Assembly: GCF_019968765.1 (NCBI RefSeq)
Contig: NZ_CP074149.1
Span: 4,650,001-4,714,000 of the forward strand
DNA: 64,000 nt
Origin: Enterobacter sp. JBIWA008
GTDB lineage: Bacteria > Pseudomonadota > Gammaproteobacteria > Enterobacterales > Enterobacteriaceae
Direction: 5' to 3'
Shown: in pieces, positions 48,290-59,933 of the stretch
How the letters are laid out: each line of letters opens with the position of its first letter
Numbering within the stretch: position 1 is the first letter of the stretch
Position numbers and translations under genes: made by a program
The notes under the pieces: model-generated
The model's database searches: none
What the model was told of the DNA's origin: nothing
Seen by the model: the letters and a program-made list of their open reading frames with translations, nothing else

Positions 48290-48315
48290 AAGGCCGCCTT
48301 TGGCGGCCTTTTTTA
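48290..48315 (+). terminator. Terminator of the small-peptide mRNA
   Basis: The perfect 9-bp stem AAGGCCGCC-TTT-GGCGGCCTT is followed by T4. Its strength so close to a 35-codon ORF supports a dedicated short transcript. Confidence 0.9.
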
Positions 48316-48332
48316 TTACTGGCATAAAAAAA

Positions 48333-48364
48333 GCCGGGTGGCGGCTTCGCCTTACCCGGCCTAC
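48333..48364. repeat. REP element downstream of zapB
   Basis: The palindrome GCCGGGTGGCGGCTTCGCCT, then TACCCGGCCTAC, is identical over 32 bp to the element at 63714-63745. Confidence 0.88.
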
Positions 48365-48384
48365 TGAGTTCATCCCAATGGGAA

Positions 48385-49034
<650 letters not shown>

Positions 49035-49880
49035 ATGAGTCAGACATCAACCTTAAAAGGCCAGTGCATTGCCGAGTTCCTTGGTACCGGGTTGTTGATA
49101 TTCTTCGGAGTGGGCTGTGTCGCTGCACTGAAAGTGGCGGGTGCCAGTTTTGGTCAGTGGGAAATCAGTATCATCTGGGGTCTGGGCGTGGCGATGGCCA
49201 TCTACCTGACCGCAGGGGTTTCTGGTGCACATCTTAACCCGGCGGTGACAATCGCGCTTTGGCTGTTCGCGTGCTTTGACGGACGCAAAGTTGTTCCTTT
49301 TATTCTTTCTCAGTTTGCCGGCGCGTTTTGCGCAGCGGCGTTAGTTTACGGGCTTTATTACAATCTTTTCATCGACTTCGAACAGACGCATCATATGGTA
49401 CGCGGCAGCGTCGAGAGTCTGGATCTGGCAGGCATCTTCTCAACCTATCCAAACCCACATATCAATTTTGTGCAGGCGTTCGCAGTTGAAATGGTGATTA
49501 CCGCTATTCTGATGGGCGTTATCCTGGCGCTGACCGACGACGGAAACGGCATTCCGCGTGGCCCGCTGGCACCCCTGCTGATTGGTTTGCTGATTGCGGT
49601 GATTGGCGCATCCATGGGCCCGCTGACCGGCTTCGCGATGAACCCGGCACGTGATATCGGGCCAAAAGCGTTCGCCTTTATCGCAGGCTGGGGCGACGTC
49701 GCCTTCACCGGTGGCAAAGACATTCCTTACTTCCTGGTACCGCTGTTTGCGCCGGTTGTCGGGGCTGCGCTGGGTGCGTTTAGCTACCGCAAATTAATTG
49801 GTCGCCACTTACCGTGCGACACCTGTGTGGAAGAGGAGAAGGAAACGACTTCTACCGCACAACAAAAAGCTTCGCTGTAA
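49035..49880 (+). CDS. glpF: Glycerol facilitator GlpF (aquaglyceroporin)
   Basis: An inner membrane channel for glycerol. I chose the ATG at 49035 (MSQTSTLKGQCIAEFLGTGL, 281 aa), the E. coli length. Six membrane helices and two half-helices carry the NPA motifs SGAHLNPAVTIAL and FAMNPARDIGP; the second is followed by the selectivity arginine. First gene of glpFKX. Confidence 0.97.
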   Translation: MSQTSTLKGQCIAEFLGTGLLIFFGVGCVAALKVAGASFGQWEISIIWGLGVAMAIYLTAGVSGAHLNPAVTIALWLFACFDGRKVVPFILSQFAGAFCAAALVYGLYYNLFIDFEQTHHMVRGSVESLDLAGIFSTYPNPHINFVQAFAVEMVITAILMGVILALTDDGNGIPRGPLAPLLIGLLIAVIGASMGPLTGFAMNPARDIGPKAFAFIAGWGDVAFTGGKDIPYFLVPLFAPVVGAALGAFSYRKLIGRHLPCDTCVEEEKETTSTAQQKASL

Positions 49881-51410
<1,530 letters not shown>

Positions 51411-51420
51411 TCCTATATAT

Positions 51421-51484
51421 CCTCTCCCCTGGGGAGAGGGTTAGGGTGAGGGGCTCTGACCGCACCGGACCCCTCACCCCTCTC
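51421..51484. repeat. GC-rich palindromic repeat between glpK and glpX
   Basis: CCTCTCCCCTGGGGAGAGG is followed by GTTAGGGTGAGGGG and, after a spacer, its inverted match CCCCTCACCCCTCTCC. It belongs to the same family as 35157-35193. Confidence 0.8.
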
Positions 51485-51533
51485 CACTCTGTGATAAACT
51501 TCGTGCAATTCCTTTTGATTGCACGAGTACCTC

Positions 51534-52544
51534 ATGAAACGTGAACTTGCTATCGAGTTTTCCCGCGTCACCGAAGCGGCCGCCCTCGCAGGCTATAAAT
51601 GGCTGGGTCGTGGCGACAAAAATACCGCAGACGGCGCAGCCGTCCATGCCATGCGCATTGTGCTTAACCAGGTCAACATTGACGGCACCATCGTGATCGG
51701 CGAAGGCGAGATCGACGAAGCGCCGATGCTCTATATCGGTGAAAAAGTTGGTACCGGCAAAGGCGATGCCGTGGATATCGCCGTCGACCCGATCGAAGGC
51801 ACCCGCATGACGGCGATGGGTCAGGCCAATGCGTTAGCGGTGCTGGCCGTGGGCGATAAAGGCTGCTTCCTCAACGCGCCGGATATGTACATGGAAAAGC
51901 TGATTGTCGGTCCAGGCGCGAAAGGCGCAATCGACCTTAGCCTGCCGCTGGAAGAGAACCTGCATAACATCGCCAAAGCCCTGGGCAAACCCCTTAGCGA
52001 ACTCACCGTGACTATTCTGGCGAAACCGCGCCACGACGCCATCATCGCGCAGATGCAAAAGCTCGGCGTGCGCGTGTTCGCTATTCCTGACGGTGACGTT
52101 GCCGCCTCGATCCTGACCTGCATGCCGGACAGCGAAGTGGACGTGCTGTACGGCATCGGAGGCGCGCCGGAAGGTGTGGTCTCCGCGGCAGTCATCCGCG
52201 CGCTGGATGGCGATATGCAGGCCCGTCTGCTGCCCCGCCATGAGGTGAAAGGCGACAGCGAAGAGAACCGCCGCATTGGGGAAAACGAGCTGGCACGCTG
52301 CGAAGCAATGGGCATCGAGGCGAATAAAGTGCTGGCTCTGGATGAGATGGCGCGTAGCGATAACGTTGTCTTCTCGGCGACCGGCATCACCAAAGGCGAT
52401 CTGCTGGACGGTATCACCCGCAAGGGCAATATGGCCACCACCGAAACGCTGCTGATCCGCGGTAAATCACGCACCATTCGCCGCATTCAGTCTATCCACT
52501 ATCTCGATCGCAAAGACCCGGACGTGCAGACGCACATTCTGTAA
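51534..52544 (+). CDS. glpX: Fructose-1,6-bisphosphatase class II GlpX
   Basis: A Mn-dependent FBPase that returns glycerol-derived carbon to gluconeogenesis. I chose the ATG at 51534 (MKRELAIEFSRVTEAAALAG, 336 aa, the E. coli length). The lithium-sensitive phosphatase motif is VDPIEGTRMTAMG and the metal-binding GEGEIDEAPML is present. Third gene of glpFKX, separated from glpK by a palindromic repeat. Confidence 0.97.
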   Translation: MKRELAIEFSRVTEAAALAGYKWLGRGDKNTADGAAVHAMRIVLNQVNIDGTIVIGEGEIDEAPMLYIGEKVGTGKGDAVDIAVDPIEGTRMTAMGQANALAVLAVGDKGCFLNAPDMYMEKLIVGPGAKGAIDLSLPLEENLHNIAKALGKPLSELTVTILAKPRHDAIIAQMQKLGVRVFAIPDGDVAASILTCMPDSEVDVLYGIGGAPEGVVSAAVIRALDGDMQARLLPRHEVKGDSEENRRIGENELARCEAMGIEANKVLALDEMARSDNVVFSATGITKGDLLDGITRKGNMATTETLLIRGKSRTIRRIQSIHYLDRKDPDVQTHIL

Positions 52545-52640
52545 AACCGTTTGATCGATTGAGCTTTCCGGCCCTAACGGGCTGGAAATTTCGCCGCTAA
52601 GTACGGAAGATAGAACAGAGAAACAGCACAGGAGAAGATC

Positions 52641-53387
52641 ATGGCGGACTGGGTAACAGGTAAAGTCACAAAGGTACAGTTCTGGACCGATGCGCTATTT
52701 AGTCTCACCCTGCATGCTCCCGTTCACCCGTTTAAAGCCGGGCAATTTGCGAAGCTGGGGCTGGATGTCGACGGCGAGCGCGTGCAGCGCGCCTATTCTT
52801 ACGTAAACGCACCTGATAACCCGGACCTCGAGTTCTATCTGGTCACCGTTCCTGACGGTAAGCTCAGCCCGCGCCTTGCCGCCCTTAAGCCCGGCGACGA
52901 CGTGCAGATTGTGAGTGAAGCGGCAGGCTTCTTTGTGCTCGAAGAGATCCCTGACTGTGACACGCTCTGGATGCTGGCAACCGGTACGGCCATCGGCCCT
53001 TATCTCTCTATTTTGCAGTACGGCAAAGACCTGGAGCGTTTTAAAAACATCGTGCTGGTTCACGCCGCGCGCTACGCTGCAGACCTGAGCTATTTGCCTC
53101 AAATGCAGGCGCTGGAGCAGCAGTACGGCGGAAAGTTAAAGATTCAGACGGTTGTCAGTCGTGAAACCGTAGCAGGAACGCTTACCGGTCGCGTGCCCGC
53201 GTTAATTGAGAGTGGAGCCCTGGAAGACGCGGTGGGTTTGCCGCTGAACGCTGAAACCAGCCACGTCATGCTGTGCGGCAACCCGCAGATGGTGCGGGAC
53301 ACGCAGCAGCTTCTGAAGGATACCCGGCAGATGACTAAACATCTTCGCCGCCGGCCGGGCCATATGACCGCCGAACACTACTGGTGA
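52641..53387 (+). CDS. fpr: Ferredoxin/flavodoxin-NADP+ reductase Fpr
   Basis: An FAD enzyme that reduces flavodoxin and ferredoxin with NADPH. It has 248 residues. The FAD motif is RVQRAYSYVNAPD, NADP binding is in MLATGTAIGPYLSIL, and LCGNPQMV is near the C-terminus, which ends HYW. In E. coli it belongs to the SoxRS regulon; I see no convincing SoxS box here. Confidence 0.97.
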   Translation: MADWVTGKVTKVQFWTDALFSLTLHAPVHPFKAGQFAKLGLDVDGERVQRAYSYVNAPDNPDLEFYLVTVPDGKLSPRLAALKPGDDVQIVSEAAGFFVLEEIPDCDTLWMLATGTAIGPYLSILQYGKDLERFKNIVLVHAARYAADLSYLPQMQALEQQYGGKLKIQTVVSRETVAGTLTGRVPALIESGALEDAVGLPLNAETSHVMLCGNPQMVRDTQQLLKDTRQMTKHLRRRPGHMTAEHYW

Positions 53388-53807
53388 TCAGCGGTATTTC
53401 ACCTCAACGGTATCTTTACCGTATTTGTTTTCGCTCTGGGTGCCAATAAACGCGCCCAGATCGACAACCATCATCACGAAGATGACCGACGGCAGCAGCC
53501 TGCCCACGACCCATGGCAGGATGGATGGAAGCATCGCCCAGTTCCCCGCCACCAGCATCCAAGCCAGAATAATCAGAAATGCCCATGCGCCGGAACGTCC
53601 GCGATCGTGCAGGCGCTTTACGACAACCGCCGCCGTTGGCCATAGCAGACAGACCAGCGCGAAGGCCGCCGTTTGCGTGCTCAGCCAGGCGTTGTAAGCA
53701 ACGAAAAACAGAAGCAGCATGGCGACAACCCACGTCACCATCCAGATCCAGAAATCACGGCGTCCAATACGCCCTTTGAACGAAAACAGCCACTGCTGTA
53801 TGGTCAT
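53388..53807 (-). CDS. yiiR: DUF805 family inner membrane protein YiiR
   Basis: A 139-residue membrane protein with four hydrophobic segments. The DUF805 signature is FKGRIGRRDFWIW at the N-terminus and VKRLHDRGRSGAWAF in the middle. I chose the ATG at 53807 (MTIQQWLFSFKG), as in relatives. Function is unknown. Its stop codon directly abuts the fpr stop codon, tail to tail. Confidence 0.9.
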   Translation of the reverse strand: MTIQQWLFSFKGRIGRRDFWIWMVTWVVAMLLLFFVAYNAWLSTQTAAFALVCLLWPTAAVVVKRLHDRGRSGAWAFLIILAWMLVAGNWAMLPSILPWVVGRLLPSVIFVMMVVDLGAFIGTQSENKYGKDTVEVKYR

Positions 53808-53919
53808 GTAAGGTTCCTTATTATCGTATAGCGCGCATTTTACCCTGGAGTTGTGACCTTTTGACAAGCCGACCAGATATCGTTTTAATCATGAACACTT
53901 ACGGCCAGGGGCAATGTTG

Positions 53920-54516
53920 ATGAAAAGTTCGGCACGTTCTCTCTTCCTGTGTTTAGCGCTCCTCGGCGTGGGCTATCCCCTGCACGCCGCCGAAACCACT
54001 GCCCCGACCACAGCACCGTATCTGCTGGCGGGCGCCCCGTCGTTCGATCAGTCCATCAGCCAGTTTCGTGAAACCTTCAATCAGACCAACCCCACGCTCC
54101 CGCTGGATGAGTTTCGCGCCATTGATGGCTCACGCGATACCCCCACGCTGACCCGTGCGGCAAGCAAGATTAACGAGAATTTGTATGCCTCTACGGCGCT
54201 GGAGCGCGGTACGTTGAAAATCAAAAGTATGCAAATTACCTGGCTGCCGATACAGGGGCCAGAGCAAAAAGCCGCTAAGGCGAAAGCGCTGGAGTACATG
54301 AGCGCGGTATTGCAGGCCTTTACCCCTGCGCTGACGAAAAAGCAAAGTCAGCAAAAGCTGCAAAAACTCCTTACCGCCGGGAAAAACAAGCGTTACTACG
54401 CCGATACCGAAGGCGCGATCCGCTATGTTGTGGCGGACAACGGCGAAAAAGGACTGACCTTCGCTGTTGAACCGATTAAGCTGGCACTATCTGACACCCT
54501 CGGCGGGGCGAATTAA
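53920..54516 (+). CDS. yiiQ: DUF1454 periplasmic protein YiiQ
   Basis: A secreted protein of unknown function, 198 residues from the ATG at 53920, which lies 8 nt after AGGGG; an ATG at 53914 is too close to that site. The signal peptide MKSSARSLFLCLALLGVGYP ends near LHAAE. The conserved core ASKINENLYASTALERGTLK and GKNKRYYADTEGAIRYVVAD matches E. coli YiiQ. It lies upstream of tpiA. Confidence 0.9.
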   Translation: MKSSARSLFLCLALLGVGYPLHAAETTAPTTAPYLLAGAPSFDQSISQFRETFNQTNPTLPLDEFRAIDGSRDTPTLTRAASKINENLYASTALERGTLKIKSMQITWLPIQGPEQKAAKAKALEYMSAVLQAFTPALTKKQSQQKLQKLLTAGKNKRYYADTEGAIRYVVADNGEKGLTFAVEPIKLALSDTLGGAN

Positions 54517-54627
54517 TGACAAAAAGCAAAGCCTTTCGAGGGAAAATCTCTATACTGATTCACAGACCATGCTGCCCGACAGGGCGGCCATATTCCTTAA
54601 TTCGCTTATTTAGCGTGGAGAATTGAA

Positions 54628-55395
54628 ATGCGACATCCTTTAGTGATGGGTAACTGGAAACTGAACGGCAGCCGCCACATGGTAAACGAACTGGTTGCGA
54701 ACCTGCGTAAAGAGCTGGCTGGCGTGACCGGCTGCGCGGTTGCTATCGCTCCGCCGGATATGTACCTGGATCTGGCTAAACGTGCCGCTGACGGCAGCCA
54801 CATCATTCTTGGCGCGCAGAACGTAGACGTTAACCTGTCTGGGGCATTCACCGGTGAAACTTCCGCTGAAATGCTGAAAGATATCGGCGCGAAATACATC
54901 ATCATCGGCCACTCCGAGCGTCGCACCTATCACAAAGAATCCGATGAGTTCATCGCGAAGAAATTCGCCGTGCTGAAAGAGCAGGGTCTGATCCCGGTTC
55001 TGTGCATCGGTGAAACCGAAGCGGAAAACGAAGCGGGCAAAACCGAAGAAGTGTGCGCACGTCAGATCGACGCAGTGCTGAAAACCCAGGGCGCGGCAGC
55101 GTTCGAAGGCGCGGTTATCGCATACGAGCCAGTATGGGCGATCGGTACCGGCAAATCTGCAACCCCTGCGCAGGCTCAGGCGGTTCACAAATTCATCCGC
55201 GATCACATTGCTAAAGCCGACGCCAAAGTCGCTGAGCAAGTGATTATCCAGTACGGCGGTTCCGTTAACGCTTCCAACGCTGCTGAGCTGTTCACCCAGC
55301 CAGACATCGATGGCGCGCTGGTTGGCGGTGCATCCCTGAAAGCTGACGCATTCGCGGTTATCGTTAAAGCAGCAGAAGCGGCTAAACAGGCGTAA
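54628..55395 (+). CDS. tpiA: Triosephosphate isomerase TpiA
   Basis: Interconverts dihydroxyacetone phosphate and glyceraldehyde 3-phosphate. It has 255 residues. Catalytic residues are Lys11 (GNWKLNGS), His95 (GHSERRTYH) and Glu167 ([14 protein letters not shown]); the phosphate-binding YGGSVN is also present. Glycolytic neighbours include pfkA and, further left, fsaB and gldA. Confidence 0.98.
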   Translation: MRHPLVMGNWKLNGSRHMVNELVANLRKELAGVTGCAVAIAPPDMYLDLAKRAADGSHIILGAQNVDVNLSGAFTGETSAEMLKDIGAKYIIIGHSERRTYHKESDEFIAKKFAVLKEQGLIPVLCIGETEAENEAGKTEEVCARQIDAVLKTQGAAAFEGAVIAYEPVWAIGTGKSATPAQAQAVHKFIRDHIAKADAKVAEQVIIQYGGSVNASNAAELFTQPDIDGALVGGASLKADAFAVIVKAAEAAKQA

Positions 55396-55405
55396 TTGCC
55401 TTTGT

Positions 55406-55436
55406 GGCGGGTGGCGCTTGCGCTTACCCGCCCTAC
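55406..55436. repeat. REP element between tpiA and the SLC13 permease
   Basis: GGCGGGTGGCGCTTGCGCTT, then ACCCGCCCTAC, a typical REP palindrome between convergent genes. Confidence 0.85.
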
Positions 55437-55443
55437 AAAAACC

Positions 55444-56748
55444 CTACAGCTTACCTAACACGCTAAACCATAGATAATCCAGCGGCAGCAGCACCAGATA
55501 CGTCGCAATAGCCAGCGCCAGACAAAGCACCATCCCCGCCCTTGCAGGCACCTTTCCGAGCCCCATTGCCACCACAATCGGCGACGCCTGATACGGCAGC
55601 AGCGGCGTGGAATAGCCCAGCACCTGAATCATGATCACCGACAGCAGCGGGAAACCGGTCGCGTCCGAGAAGCTCTGCGCCAGCGTGGTGTAAAGCGCCG
55701 GCACGCCGTTGGCGGTCATAATGAAGTTGAGCGCTGTGGTAATACCGGTCAGCGCCAGGAAACTGGTGAACGGTCTGTCTGCATCCAGCGGCATAATGCG
55801 AAGCAGTACCTCGCCCACAGCCGTTCCAATTCCGGTTTGCGTCACCACGATTGCCAGACCGAGAATACCCGCGACGTAAATGCAGGTACGCATGTTCACG
55901 CCCGCTGAAAATTCGTCCCCGGTTATAAAGCCAACGCGCGGCAACATGACGATGATCGACGCCGCCAGCCCCGTCCAAGCGGGCCCCACGCCGTGCCAGC
56001 TCTCCGTGACCCACATCCCCAGCACCACCGCCAGCAGCCAGGCGAGACGCTTTTCATCCCGCCCCATCGGCTCAGACGGCGCCTGTTCCTTCGGCGGTTT
56101 CGGGCTACCGGGAAATAGCCAGCAGATCAGGCCGATCAGGATCAGGCCTTTGAGAATGCCCAGCACCGGCGTATGCAGCAGCAGATACGGGACATAGTTC
56201 AGATGGATGCCGTACGAGCCTTCAGCCGCACCGCTCATTACCAGATTAGGGACGTTAGCAGGCAGGATCGTCGCCGAAAGCTGGAAAGTCCCGAACCCCA
56301 CCGCCAACGCCAGTCCGAACCAGGCGCGGGAGCCGTCGGCGATACCGGCGCGTTTTGCCATCGCCGCGACAATCGGCATCAGCAGCGCAATACGTCCCAT
56401 GTTCGACGGCATCACAAATGCCAGCGCATAGCTCAGCAGCACCACGCTCGCCACCATCAACACCCAGGAGTCGGTAAGCTTTGATGACAGCGCCCGGGCG
56501 GCCCTGTCCGCCAGTCCGGTTTTACGGATCGCCACGCCAAGCACAAAGCCGCTGAATACCAGCCAGAAAGCAGACGAGGCAAAACCGCCGAAGATGACCT
56601 CCGGCGGGGCGATTCTGGCGGTCATCGCCGCCGTGAAGAACAGCAGCGCGGTGATAAATTCCGGCAATAGCGACGTCGCCCACAGCACGATGGTGACGCC
56701 AACGATCAGTGAGGGCAGCAGCAGAGGATACGTTAACCAGAGCGACAT
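55444..56748 (-). CDS. SLC13/DASS-type anion permease
   Basis: A 434-residue integral membrane protein with about 11-12 hydrophobic segments and a helical-hairpin pattern of the divalent anion:sodium symporter or ArsB/NhaD superfamily (FASSAFWLVFSGFVLG, LSATILPANVPNLVMS, TANGVPALYTTLAQSF). The substrate cannot be told from the sequence; dicarboxylates or sulfate are possible. In K-12 tpiA is next to cdh, so this gene is an addition here. Proximity to sbp would fit sulfate, but that is only context. Base composition resembles its neighbours. Confidence 0.8.
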   Translation of the reverse strand: MSLWLTYPLLLPSLIVGVTIVLWATSLLPEFITALLFFTAAMTARIAPPEVIFGGFASSAFWLVFSGFVLGVAIRKTGLADRAARALSSKLTDSWVLMVASVVLLSYALAFVMPSNMGRIALLMPIVAAMAKRAGIADGSRAWFGLALAVGFGTFQLSATILPANVPNLVMSGAAEGSYGIHLNYVPYLLLHTPVLGILKGLILIGLICWLFPGSPKPPKEQAPSEPMGRDEKRLAWLLAVVLGMWVTESWHGVGPAWTGLAASIIVMLPRVGFITGDEFSAGVNMRTCIYVAGILGLAIVVTQTGIGTAVGEVLLRIMPLDADRPFTSFLALTGITTALNFIMTANGVPALYTTLAQSFSDATGFPLLSVIMIQVLGYSTPLLPYQASPIVVAMGLGKVPARAGMVLCLALAIATYLVLLPLDYLWFSVLGKL

Positions 56749-56821
56749 ACCTGTCTCCTGTAGAATTTTTCAGCAAGTCTACGGTGACAGGCAGCCCGAG
56801 TAAACGCGATTTATGGTGGGG

Positions 56822-57565
56822 TTACTTCAGGATAGTGCATTGATGATCCTGCAGTTCCTCCGCAGAGGCGCGGTTAAGCGTGAGCAGGTTACGCTCGGTC
56901 GCCAGCAACACAAACGAACCATCCGACTGCTGCGCCAACGCCAGCGCGAAACGCCCCATATGATCGCGCGCTTCCGGCAGTTCTTCCGCGAGCATCATGA
57001 ACGGGCTGCGCTGGGCCAGTTCATTCTCCGTCACGCGGCGAGCAAGATACTCATGTCCCTCCAGCCCCCCAGGAAGAGGCAGCCACTGGGTGCTGATTTC
57101 TCCCTGCGCCGCGTTGAGCTTCTCGCGCACGTCCGGGCGCAGGCAGGAGATATGAATATGAAAATGGTTCTGCGTGCGCCCTGTCGGAGAGTTAATCGTC
57201 AGCGAAATGGCGCTATCAGGCACCTCGGATCCACGCTTCAGGGTCATAAAGCGGCGCGACTGCCACGCCAGCCAGAAAAAGTTCGGCGTATGAGCTTCAG
57301 TCAACAGCGGGCTCTCGGTACCGTTGATGCGATATGTCGGCATCAGCAGGTATTGCAGCGGCCCGTTGCGATCTTTAAATACCACATAGCCTGCATCCGT
57401 TTTCACCTGCGCACAGGGTGCCGGGTTACGGTTCTGGATCTGATTCGGGACGCACTGGTCGAGAACGATATGGCGCAACGCATTCGGATTACCTGCCTTC
57501 ATCCAGTACACGCCGCCAGCGGCAAGGGCGATGACAATGAGGAGCAATAAGATAATTTTTTTCAC
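56822..57565 (-). CDS. cdh: CDP-diacylglycerol pyrophosphatase Cdh
   Basis: Hydrolyses CDP-diacylglycerol to phosphatidate and CMP at the inner membrane. I chose the GTG at 57565 (247 aa), giving [20 protein letters not shown], an N-terminal membrane anchor. The HIT-like catalytic motif is [10 protein letters not shown]. coli Cdh is 251 residues and very similar from [15 protein letters not shown] onward. Confidence 0.93.
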   Translation of the reverse strand: MKKIILLLLIVIALAAGGVYWMKAGNPNALRHIVLDQCVPNQIQNRNPAPCAQVKTDAGYVVFKDRNGPLQYLLMPTYRINGTESPLLTEAHTPNFFWLAWQSRRFMTLKRGSEVPDSAISLTINSPTGRTQNHFHIHISCLRPDVREKLNAAQGEISTQWLPLPGGLEGHEYLARRVTENELAQRSPFMMLAEELPEARDHMGRFALALAQQSDGSFVLLATERNLLTLNRASAEELQDHQCTILK

Positions 57566-57621
57566 AACGCGTTCCCTGTTTTCAATAGAGGCAAAAGAGT
57601 AACGCAAAATGATGACCAAAT

Positions 57622-57656
57622 AAAAAACCCGGCGGATTTCTCACGCCGGGTCACCG
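57622..57656 (-). terminator. sbp terminator
   Basis: The minus strand reads ACCCGGCGTGAGAAATCCGC with CGGGTTTTTTA: a hairpin followed by T6, just after sbp. Confidence 0.85.
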
Positions 57657-57672
57657 TGTCACAGGCTAATGG

Positions 57673-58662
57673 TTAGCGCTGGCTAATCTGGTCGAAGGTA
57701 CCGCCATTGGAGAAGTGCTCTTTCTGCGCTTTCGTCCAGCCGCCGAACTCGTCATCAATGGTGAAGAGTTTCAGCTTAGGGAATACGCTTTCGTATTTCT
57801 TCGCAACGGCCGGATCGCGTGGACGATAGAAGTTTTTCGCCGCAATTTCCTGACCTTCTGGCGAGTACAGATACTTCAGATAAGCTTCCGCCACCGCTTT
57901 GGTCCCTTTCTTATCAACGACCTTATCGACCACGGAAACGGTCGGCTCGGCGAGGATTGATTCACTCGGGGTCACGATCTCGAATTTGTCTTTACCCAGT
58001 TCGTTGGTCGCCAGCAGGGCTTCATTTTCCCAGGCAATCAGCACGTCACCAATCCCGCGCTCGACGAAGGTGTTAGTGGCGCCACGCGCGCCGGAGTCCA
58101 GCACCTCGACGTTTTTATACAGCGCTTTCACGAATTCCTGCGCTTTGGCCTGGTCGCCATTGTTGTGATGCAGCGCATAACCCCAGGCGCCCAGGTAGTT
58201 CCAGCGAGCGCCGCCAGAGCTTTTCGGGTTTGGGGTAATCACAGAAACGCCAGGTTTGATCAGGTCATTCCAGTCATGGATCTGTTTCGGATTGCCTTTA
58301 CGTACCAGGAAAACAATGGTGGAAGTGTAAGGCGCGGAGTTATCCGGCAGGCGTTTGATCCAGTTTTTGTCGATACGGCCGCGTTCGGCGATCGCGTCGA
58401 CGTCGTAGGCCAGCGCCAGGGTCACCACGTCGGCTTCAATACCGTTAATCACAGACGTCGCCTGCTTGCCGGAACCACCGTGAGACTGGCGAACCACCAC
58501 GTTATCGCCGGTTTCCTGCTTCCAGTGTGCGGCAAACGCTTTGTTGTATTGCTCGTACAGTTCACGCGTCGGGTCGTATGACACGTTCAGTAACTGGATA
58601 TCCTTAGCCAGAACGCTGGTCGATGCCAGCAATAATGTTAAACCCACGCCCCATTTATTCAT
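57673..58662 (-). CDS. sbp: Periplasmic sulfate-binding protein Sbp
   Basis: The soluble receptor that delivers sulfate to the CysAWTP ABC transporter. The 329-residue precursor has signal peptide [19 protein letters not shown]. Binding motifs are [27 protein letters not shown] and the prokaryotic sulfate-binding signature [16 protein letters not shown]. In relatives it is controlled by CysB; no operator was sought in detail. Confidence 0.97.
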   Translation of the reverse strand: MNKWGVGLTLLLASTSVLAKDIQLLNVSYDPTRELYEQYNKAFAAHWKQETGDNVVVRQSHGGSGKQATSVINGIEADVVTLALAYDVDAIAERGRIDKNWIKRLPDNSAPYTSTIVFLVRKGNPKQIHDWNDLIKPGVSVITPNPKSSGGARWNYLGAWGYALHHNNGDQAKAQEFVKALYKNVEVLDSGARGATNTFVERGIGDVLIAWENEALLATNELGKDKFEIVTPSESILAEPTVSVVDKVVDKKGTKAVAEAYLKYLYSPEGQEIAAKNFYRPRDPAVAKKYESVFPKLKLFTIDDEFGGWTKAQKEHFSNGGTFDQISQR

Positions 58663-58763
58663 CGCCCAGCTCTCTTGTGTAGTGTTTTGATGAATGCAGC
58701 GTGCCAGAAAGCGATTCGAGGATTAAAGAATAAAAAAAGATTGGCTATAACGTAGTGGAATAA

Positions 58764-58795
58764 AAGCCCTCTCCGCAACGGAGAGGGCTTGAGGG
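58764..58795 (-). terminator. pfkA terminator
   Basis: AAGCCCTCTCCG-CAA-CGGAGAGGGCTT, followed on the minus strand by TTTTA. The arms share the CCCTCTCC core of the interspersed palindromes elsewhere in the window. Confidence 0.85.
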
Positions 58796-58796
58796 A

Positions 58797-59759
58797 TCAG
58801 TACAGTTTTTTCGCGCAGTCCAGCCAGTCACCTTTGAACGGACGCTTCATGTTTTCAATCGCGTCGATGATGTCATGGTGAACCAGTTTTTCGTTCTGAA
58901 TACCGACGCAGCGGCCGCCGTGACCCTGCAGCAGCAGATCGATAGCGTACGCGCCCATGCGGGAAGCCAGAATACGGTCGTAAGGGCCAGGGGAACCACC
59001 ACGCTGGATGTGACCCAGTACGGTCGCGCGGGTTTCGCGCTTGGTTTCGGCTTCGATGTACTTCGCCAGCTCGTCAACGTCACAGATATGCTCGGTGATA
59101 GCCACGATCGCGTGTTTTTTACCTTTCGCGATGCCCGCTTTGATCTCAGCTACCAGATCTTCACGACTAAATTCGACTTCTGGCACGACGATAAATTCGC
59201 AACCGCCCGCAATGGCTGCCGCCAGCGTCAGATCGCCACAGTAACGGCCCATCACTTCAACGATAGAGATACGCTGGTGAGAAGACGAGGTATCACGCAG
59301 ACGGTCAATCGCTTCAACAACGGTACCCAGTGCAGTAAAGAAGCCGATAGTGTAGTCAGTACCTTTGATGTCGTTGTCGATGGTGCCCGGCAAACCGATG
59401 CACGGGAAGCCCATTTCGGTCAGACGTTTTGCACCCATATAGGAGCCGTCACCACCAATAACCACCAGGGCATCCAGGCCGCGTTTCTTCATGTTTTCGA
59501 TAGCCACTTCGCGCACGTGTTCATCACGGAATTCCGGGAAGCGCGCAGAACCGAGGAAAGTACCGCCACGGTTGATCATGTCAGACACGCTATAACGGTC
59601 GAGCTGAACCATACGATCTTCATACAGGCCCAGATAACCGTCATAAACGCCAAAAACTTCCAGGCCTTCCGTCAGCGCTGCACGGACAACACCACGAATT
59701 GCCGCGTTCATGCCCGGCGCATCACCGCCGCTTGTCAACACACCGATTTTCTTAATCAT
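58797..59759 (-). CDS. pfkA: 6-phosphofructokinase I PfkA
   Basis: The main glycolytic phosphofructokinase, allosterically controlled by ADP and PEP. I chose the ATG at 59759 ([20 protein letters not shown], 320 aa, the E. coli length); the frame extends upstream through non-coding sequence. The ATP and substrate motifs are [25 protein letters not shown] and GHIQRGGSP. Confidence 0.98.
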   Translation of the reverse strand: MIKKIGVLTSGGDAPGMNAAIRGVVRAALTEGLEVFGVYDGYLGLYEDRMVQLDRYSVSDMINRGGTFLGSARFPEFRDEHVREVAIENMKKRGLDALVVIGGDGSYMGAKRLTEMGFPCIGLPGTIDNDIKGTDYTIGFFTALGTVVEAIDRLRDTSSSHQRISIVEVMGRYCGDLTLAAAIAGGCEFIVVPEVEFSREDLVAEIKAGIAKGKKHAIVAITEHICDVDELAKYIEAETKRETRATVLGHIQRGGSPGPYDRILASRMGAYAIDLLLQGHGGRCVGIQNEKLVHHDIIDAIENMKRPFKGDWLDCAKKLY

Positions 59760-59933
59760 GACTACCTCTGAACTTAGGAATGCAAAATTGAAATCTGTTG
59801 CCGGAAGAAACTTATCGACCAACGAATACTGCAGATAGTATATCAATCCCTTCCAGCTGAATTGATTCAGGTCAGACCAAATGGCGGTAATTTATACACA
59901 AAATGCTGGCCTGGCTCACTTTTTTACAACGAA

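Noticed and set aside
58875..59771. 298-codon plus-strand frame opposite pfkA
   Set aside because: It is antisense to the conserved PfkA sequence and is a codon-bias artefact.
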